A DNA stretch of 64,000 bases from Myceligenerans salitolerans (GTDB lineage Bacteria > Actinomycetota > Actinomycetes > Actinomycetales > Cellulomonadaceae), in assembly GCF_017349295.1 (NCBI RefSeq), contig NZ_JAFMPK010000044.1, forward strand, positions 218,309 to 282,308, in the 5' to 3' direction. Below, piece after piece: positions 59,683 to 64,000 of this stretch. Below the pieces are notes generated by a model that was not told where the DNA came from, did no database searches, and was given only the letters and a program-made list of their open reading frames with translations. The translations under genes were made by a program, and so were the position numbers. Position 1 is the stretch's first letter. Every line of letters starts with the position of its first letter.

Positions 59683-60363
59683 ATGCGTAGCCGCTCGGAG
59701 GTGCTGGAGATCGCTGTGCTCGGTCTCCTGAACGAGGCGCCGCTGCACGGCTACGAACTGCGCAAACGGCTCGGGCTCGCGCTGGGCACCTTCCGCGCCC
59801 TGTCGTACGGCAGCCTGTACCCCGCCCTGCGAAGGCTCGTCCAGCGTGGTCTGATCACCGCTGTCGGAGACGACCAGCGGCCGTCGTCCGACGCCGACGT
59901 CGCACGGACCGGCGGGCGGCCGAGGTCCGCTCGCGGCACGAAGGCCGCGAAACCCGCGCTCGGCCGGCGCGGACGCATCGTCTACGAGCTCACGGCGGAC
60001 GGCAAGGAGCACCTGCACACCCTCCTGACCCACGCCGGGCCGGCCGCGTGGGAGGACGAGAACTTCGACGTGCGGTTCGCGCTGTTCGGGCAGACGGACG
60101 CCGAGACCCGCCTGCGCATCCTCGAAGGGCGCCGCACCCGCCTCGCCGAACAGCTCGAGGCGGTCCGCGACGCCGCGGCCCGCAGCCGGAACCGCGCGGA
60201 CGAATACACCCGTGAGCTCCAGCGTTTCGGGCAGGAGAAGGTGGAGCACGAGGTCAACTGGATCGACCGGCTGATCCGCACGGAACGCGGCCGGGTGGAA
60301 TCCGCCGGCGGCGTCCGCCCCAAGACCCCAGGGAACACACCTCAGAGTAAGGAGCGAGGATGA
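59683..60363 (+). CDS. PadR family transcriptional regulator
   Basis: This 226-residue protein has a winged helix at about residues 1-85 ([19 protein letters not shown], then [20 protein letters not shown]) and a long C-terminal dimerisation helix region (about 125-200). An insertion of about 30 polar residues between winged helix and dimerisation domain (near 65-95) lengthens it relative to short PadR forms. GGGAGG five bases upstream fixes the ATG. Its last bases overlap the ino1 start (ATGA), so it is cotranscribed with inositol synthase and probably controls it. Confidence 0.95.
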   Translation: MRSRSEVLEIAVLGLLNEAPLHGYELRKRLGLALGTFRALSYGSLYPALRRLVQRGLITAVGDDQRPSSDADVARTGGRPRSARGTKAAKPALGRRGRIVYELTADGKEHLHTLLTHAGPAAWEDENFDVRFALFGQTDAETRLRILEGRRTRLAEQLEAVRDAAARSRNRADEYTRELQRFGQEKVEHEVNWIDRLIRTERGRVESAGGVRPKTPGNTPQSKERG

Positions 60364-61454
60364 CTTCCATCCGCGTCGCGGTGGTCGGCGTAGGGAACTG
60401 TGCGTCGTCACTGATCCAGGGCGTGCACTACTACAAGGACGCCGATCCACAGGACAAGGTCCCGGGCCTCATGCACGTCCAGCTCGGCGACTACCACGTA
60501 CGCGACCTCGAGTTCGTGGCGGCGTTCGACGTCGACGCGAAGAAGGTGGGCTTCGATCTCGCCGAGGCGATCACGGCGTCGGAGAACAACACGATCAAGA
60601 TCGCCGACGTGCCGCCGCTCGGGGTGACCGTGCAGCGGGGCCCCACGCTCGACGGTCTCGGCACCTACTACCGCGACACGATCGACGAGGCCGACGCGGA
60701 GCCCGTCGACGTCGTCGCCGCCCTGCGCGAGGCCCGGGTGGACGTTCTCGTGTCCTACCTGCCGGTCGGGTCCGAGGAGGCCGACAAGTTCTACGCGCAG
60801 TGCGCCATCGACGCGGGTGTCGCGTTCGTCAACGCGCTGCCGGTGTTCATCGCCTCCGACCCGGAATGGGCCGCGAAGTTCGAGGCGGCGGGTGTGCCGA
60901 TCGTCGGTGACGACATCAAGTCGCAGGTGGGAGCCACCATCACGCATCGCGTCCTGGCGAAGCTGTTCGAGGACCGCGGAGTCGTCCTGGACCGCACGTA
61001 CCAGCTCAACGTGGGCGGCAACATGGACTTCAAGAACATGCTGCAGCGTGAGCGGCTGGAGTCGAAGAAGGTCTCGAAGACCCAGTCCGTCACGTCGAAC
61101 CTGTCGGACGGGCCGCTCGCCGGCGTGAAGGACGACCGCAACGTGCACATCGGGCCGTCCGACTACGTCGCCTGGCTCGACGACCGCAAGTGGGCCTACG
61201 TGCGCCTGGAAGGACGCGCGTTCGGCGAGGTCCCGTTGAACCTGGAGTACAAGCTCGAGGTGTGGGACTCACCGAACTCGGCGGGAATCATCATCGACGC
61301 GGTGCGCTGCGCGAAGATCGCGAAGGACCGCGGCCACGGGGGCCCCGTGCACCCGGCGTCGACGTACTTCATGAAGTCACCGCCCGAGCAGCGCGAGGAC
61401 ACCGAGGGGCGCGCCCGCCTGGAGGCGTGGATCCGCGGCGACGAGACGGCCTGA
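60360..61454 (+). CDS. ino1: inositol-3-phosphate synthase (actinobacterial type)
   Basis: This 364-residue enzyme converts glucose 6-phosphate to 1D-myo-inositol 3-phosphate with bound NAD, the first step to mycothiol and phosphatidylinositol. The Rossmann motif [14 protein letters not shown] lies at residues 9-22, and conserved later parts include [22 protein letters not shown] (in parts), the [10 protein letters not shown] catalytic region near 185 and [14 protein letters not shown] near 218. Start and stop give the family's usual length. It overlaps padR by four bases and is followed by a strong terminator. Confidence 0.98.
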   Translation: MTSIRVAVVGVGNCASSLIQGVHYYKDADPQDKVPGLMHVQLGDYHVRDLEFVAAFDVDAKKVGFDLAEAITASENNTIKIADVPPLGVTVQRGPTLDGLGTYYRDTIDEADAEPVDVVAALREARVDVLVSYLPVGSEEADKFYAQCAIDAGVAFVNALPVFIASDPEWAAKFEAAGVPIVGDDIKSQVGATITHRVLAKLFEDRGVVLDRTYQLNVGGNMDFKNMLQRERLESKKVSKTQSVTSNLSDGPLAGVKDDRNVHIGPSDYVAWLDDRKWAYVRLEGRAFGEVPLNLEYKLEVWDSPNSAGIIIDAVRCAKIAKDRGHGGPVHPASTYFMKSPPEQREDTEGRARLEAWIRGDETA

Positions 61455-61475
61455 CCGTCCCGCACCCGTACCGCC

Positions 61476-61529
61476 GACCATGCCGTCCTGGTCGATGACA
61501 ACGCTCCTGTCGACCAGGACGGCATGGTC
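61476..61529. terminator. strong bidirectional terminator
   Basis: Perfect 20-bp arms (61476-61495 and 61510-61529) around a 14-base loop lie between ino1 (stop 61454) and the convergent large secreted protein gene (stop 61551). It is the longest perfect stem in the window. Confidence 0.92.
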
Positions 61530-61550
61530 GCGCCCGGGCGGCGCGGGTCT

Positions 61551-64000
61551 CTAGCCGCAGTACTCCGTCAGGGTGAAGTCGTGGACCACCGTCCTGCCCT
61601 TGATGATCCGCACGCCGGACTTCATCTCCGGCAGGTAGCCGTCTGCCGAGCTGAGCAGTGTGAGCTTGTTGTTCGACACCCCCATCCAGCGGGCGTAGCC
61701 ACCGTCGGGTCCGGTCACCAGTGTGACGTCGTACTCCGAACCGTCGAGCTTCACGAAGGCTCCCTCCAGCGGCGCCGGATCGCCCTCACAGGGCCGGCCC
61801 GTGACCGTGCCGGTGATCTTGCCCCAGTTCTTGGGCGGCTTCACCGACATCGACACGTTCACCCGCGGTGCCGTGTACGGCGTCGAGCCGTTCGCGACCA
61901 CCGCCGACTCGTACGTACCCGGCTGGTCGACCCGCGTGCTGTCCATCGCGACCTGGATCGTGGCCGACTCGCCCGGCTCGAGCGAGAACACCGGTGGCTG
62001 CACGTCGAGCCACGGCACGTCGACCGACGTCTCGCCGGTGACGTTCATGACCGCGTGCATGTCGGGGAAGCCGAGGTCCGCGACCTCCGCGGGCTCGGGG
62101 TTCCCGCACGTCTCGCTCGCGAGATAGGTGGGTGCCGTCTCCGGCTCCGTGTTCGAGCCGACGAAGAACAGCGGCCCGTCCGGCACGGCCACCTCGACCA
62201 CGAGAGTGCTGCCCGCGGGCGCCGTTCCCTCGACGGGCACGTCGACGAGCGTGAGCTCCGCGTCCTCCAGCTCCGCCGTGGCCGAGCCGAGGAGCTCCAT
62301 GTTCTCGTAGAGCAGCTCGCCGTCCAGCGTGTACAGGTTGACGGTCACCTCGGTGCCCGGATCCGCGCTCTCGACGCCGAAGGACACGTTCGTCACGGCG
62401 AACTCCCCGCCGATGCCGAAGTCCTCCAGCGTGAAGGTGCGCAGCACCTGCGTCGCCGCACCCACGCACGCCACCGAGTTGCCCAGCACGATCTCCTGGG
62501 AGGAGGAGTGCGTGATCGTCGTTCCCTCACCGGCGAGCAGGGCCGGCGTCGGCTCGGGCGTCACGGCCTTTCCGCCCTGCTCGTTCCGCGTGTAGCGCTC
62601 GGCTCCTGCGTCCGACGGCCCCATGCGCGACGACGCCGTCCGGTTCGCCGCGTCCGGCCCGTCCGACGACGGCGCGGGCGCGGTGCCGACCTCAGTCGCA
62701 GTCCGCTCGACGCCCTTGATCACGCCGCCGGAAGCACCGGACGACAGGATCTCGAAGTCGGACGACCCGGGATACACCTCCACCTCGGCGGACGCCGTGC
62801 CTTCGTTCGTCACGGTGAACCGGCCGAAGCCCGTCCCGCCGAGCACCATCTCGTCGGACACCTGGTCCGGCGTCACGGCGAGCCGCGGCGCCGCGAGGTC
62901 GACGTCGTGCCGAGTGATCTCGTCCGCGGTGACCCGCACCGGGGAGTCGTCCGAGACATAGCCGCGGCCCTCCACGGAGACGGTCCGGTCACCCGCGGGA
63001 GCGAACAGCGAGTAGTAGCCGGGGCGCACGTGGGTGTTGGCGGGGTCCGTCGTCTCCACGCCCGCGTCCGGGAACTCGGTGTCGGCCACGGTCGCGCCGA
63101 CCACGCCGTCACCCGTGTTCCGGTCGGTGACGTGGCCGGAGACCAGTCCGCCCTCGACCGGGAGGCACTCACCGAACCCGACGTTGTCGATCTGCCACCA
63201 GAAGCCGAAGAAGGCGTCGCCGAGGTGGAAACGGACCAGCGCGTCACCGTCCCCTCCGGCGGCCGACAGGTCGACCCGCATCGGGCCCTGTGCCGGCGCC
63301 GTCTGGTGCAGCACCGTCTGCCACGTCTCGCCGCCGTCCACGGACAGGTCGACGTCGGCGTACTCGCCGAACGTGTCGAATGCCTGGTCGAACGTCAGCG
63401 CGGGCGCGGACATCCCCGAGAAGTCCAGCGGTGCTGTCGTCAGGGTCGTGTCCTGGTGCCCGTCCGGGCCGTAGGCGTCACTGTTGACCTCGGCGAACAA
63501 CCCCTCGCCCCCGGTCATGTTGCCGTAGCCGAAGGCGTCGTCGAACGTCCACACCTCGCCGGTACCGGCGAGGTCCTCCACGGTCCAGCCCTCGGGCACC
63601 TCGCCGGTCTCGAACTCCTCGACCGGGATGCCCGCGCCACCGAACTCGTACCCGGGTGCGACGCACGCCGCGGTGACCTGTGCGGCGACGTCGTGCACCA
63701 CGGGCCCGGCGGGCACCTCCACGGGCGCACGCGCCGTCGCATAGCCCGCGACCGTGGGCTCGACGACCACGGTGTGCGTCGCGTTCGCCGGCACCTCCAG
63801 CGTGTACTCGCCGGTGAACGGGTCGCTCCACGCCGAGTAGCTCGCGGGAGCCTCGGCGATCCGTACCTTCGCGCCGAGCGGCCAGCCGTGCCCGGAACCG
63901 TCAGTGACGGTGCCGGTCATGGTGGTCACCGGCGCGCGCTCGAGAACGACGTCGGCGGTGGCGGTCCCGCCGTCGGACACCTCGAAGTCCTCGGCGGTGG
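61551..64000 (-). CDS. C-terminal part of a large secreted protein with carboxypeptidase-regulatory-like domains (possible S8 peptidase)
   Basis: The open frame runs off the right edge; 816 C-terminal codons are visible. It contains several carboxypeptidase-regulatory-like beta-sandwich repeats (for example TMTGTVTDGSG, GLVSGHVTDRNTGDGVVGATV and a last one starting GKITGTVTGRPCEGDPAPLEGAFV), a jelly-roll region with FFGFWWQIDNVGFG, and Ala/Pro/Thr-rich linkers. No catalytic motif is visible. This C-terminal architecture is typical of large secreted subtilisin-like peptidases of actinomycetes, so the missing N-terminal part may carry an S8 domain; that is inference. Export is assumed from the domain types. 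Confidence 0.85.
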   Translation of the reverse strand, partial: TAEDFEVSDGGTATADVVLERAPVTTMTGTVTDGSGHGWPLGAKVRIAEAPASYSAWSDPFTGEYTLEVPANATHTVVVEPTVAGYATARAPVEVPAGPVVHDVAAQVTAACVAPGYEFGGAGIPVEEFETGEVPEGWTVEDLAGTGEVWTFDDAFGYGNMTGGEGLFAEVNSDAYGPDGHQDTTLTTAPLDFSGMSAPALTFDQAFDTFGEYADVDLSVDGGETWQTVLHQTAPAQGPMRVDLSAAGGDGDALVRFHLGDAFFGFWWQIDNVGFGECLPVEGGLVSGHVTDRNTGDGVVGATVADTEFPDAGVETTDPANTHVRPGYYSLFAPAGDRTVSVEGRGYVSDDSPVRVTADEITRHDVDLAAPRLAVTPDQVSDEMVLGGTGFGRFTVTNEGTASAEVEVYPGSSDFEILSSGASGGVIKGVERTATEVGTAPAPSSDGPDAANRTASSRMGPSDAGAERYTRNEQGGKAVTPEPTPALLAGEGTTITHSSSQEIVLGNSVACVGAATQVLRTFTLEDFGIGGEFAVTNVSFGVESADPGTEVTVNLYTLDGELLYENMELLGSATAELEDAELTLVDVPVEGTAPAGSTLVVEVAVPDGPLFFVGSNTEPETAPTYLASETCGNPEPAEVADLGFPDMHAVMNVTGETSVDVPWLDVQPPVFSLEPGESATIQVAMDSTRVDQPGTYESAVVANGSTPYTAPRVNVSMSVKPPKNWGKITGTVTGRPCEGDPAPLEGAFVKLDGSEYDVTLVTGPDGGYARWMGVSNNKLTLLSSADGYLPEMKSGVRIIKGRTVVHDFTLTEYCG

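Noticed and set aside
1-64000. tRNA or rRNA genes, CRISPR arrays, insertion sequences, prophage or integrase genes
   Set aside because: No cloverleaf, rRNA segment, spaced repeat array, transposase or integrase motif was noticed on either strand. A covariance-model search could still find a tRNA that I missed.

Overview
The window is about 72% G+C and densely coded on both strands, with frequent GTG starts, short ATGA overlaps and many start codons that directly follow a TANNNT hexamer. Protein families (NadE with an N-terminal nitrilase domain, SigE-type ECF sigma factor, PASTA-bearing PonA, actinobacterial inositol-phosphate synthase, cory-CC-star protein, GH11 xylanase with a ricin-type module) point to an actinomycete, probably a cellulolytic or xylanolytic member of the Micrococcales (Promicromonosporaceae/Cellulomonadaceae). 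I cannot name the species.

Layout, left to right. 0-2.8 kb: a leftward operon of membrane protein, winged-helix regulator and ABC exporter, preceded by a striking inverted-repeat operator. 2.9-8 kb: S10 peptidase, CPBP membrane protease and a pseudokinase/flippase-like fusion. 8-13.8 kb: HU, CopC-like protein, MFS transporter, NAD synthetase and a small membrane protein. 13.9-18.4 kb: amidohydrolase, a DesK/NarL-type two-component pair, a SHOCT protein and a lipoprotein whose start codon sits in an RNA hairpin. 18.4-24.8 kb: class B penicillin-binding protein, an unknown protein, a GAF-GAF-PP2C-HATPase regulator and a SnoaL-tailed sigma factor. 24.8-27.5 kb: universal stress protein plus two CrcB fluoride-channel genes, then a secreted xylanase. 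27.7-34.4 kb: flap-type exonuclease, sirohydrochlorin chelatase-like protein, PEP carboxylase, a DRGH nuclease and endonuclease IV. 34.4-41.8 kb: three paralogous single-pass PQQ-like beta-propeller proteins surrounding an ECF sigma factor and its membrane partner. 41.8-45 kb: ABC exporter pair and a zinc-ribbon MBL protein behind a MerR-type promoter. 45-49 kb: DUF305, LVIVD and DUF305 cluster and a CPBP protein. 49.3-54.7 kb: CstA, a CC-star protein, an ArsA-like ATPase and a second two-component pair. 54.8-61.5 kb: rplI, rpsR, ssb, rpsF, ponA, then padR and ino1 on the other strand. The right edge cuts a large secreted protein.

The ino1-padR / ponA-rpsF-ssb-rpsR-rplI block has the same relative arrangement as the region about 50-60 kb from dnaA in Mycobacterium tuberculosis. 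The window is therefore probably on one origin-proximal arm with oriC beyond the right edge. A 13/14 match to the actinobacterial parS site at 35966-35979 fits this.

The observations I rate highest are the cstA / CC-star / ArsA-like ATPase module, the recurrent leaderless-promoter signature (12 genes), the propeller-protein family beside an ECF sigma factor, the candidate parS site, and several well-formed operators (2764-2790, 44059-44089, 27562-27615, 59621-59633). No tRNA, rRNA, CRISPR array, insertion sequence or prophage gene was seen.
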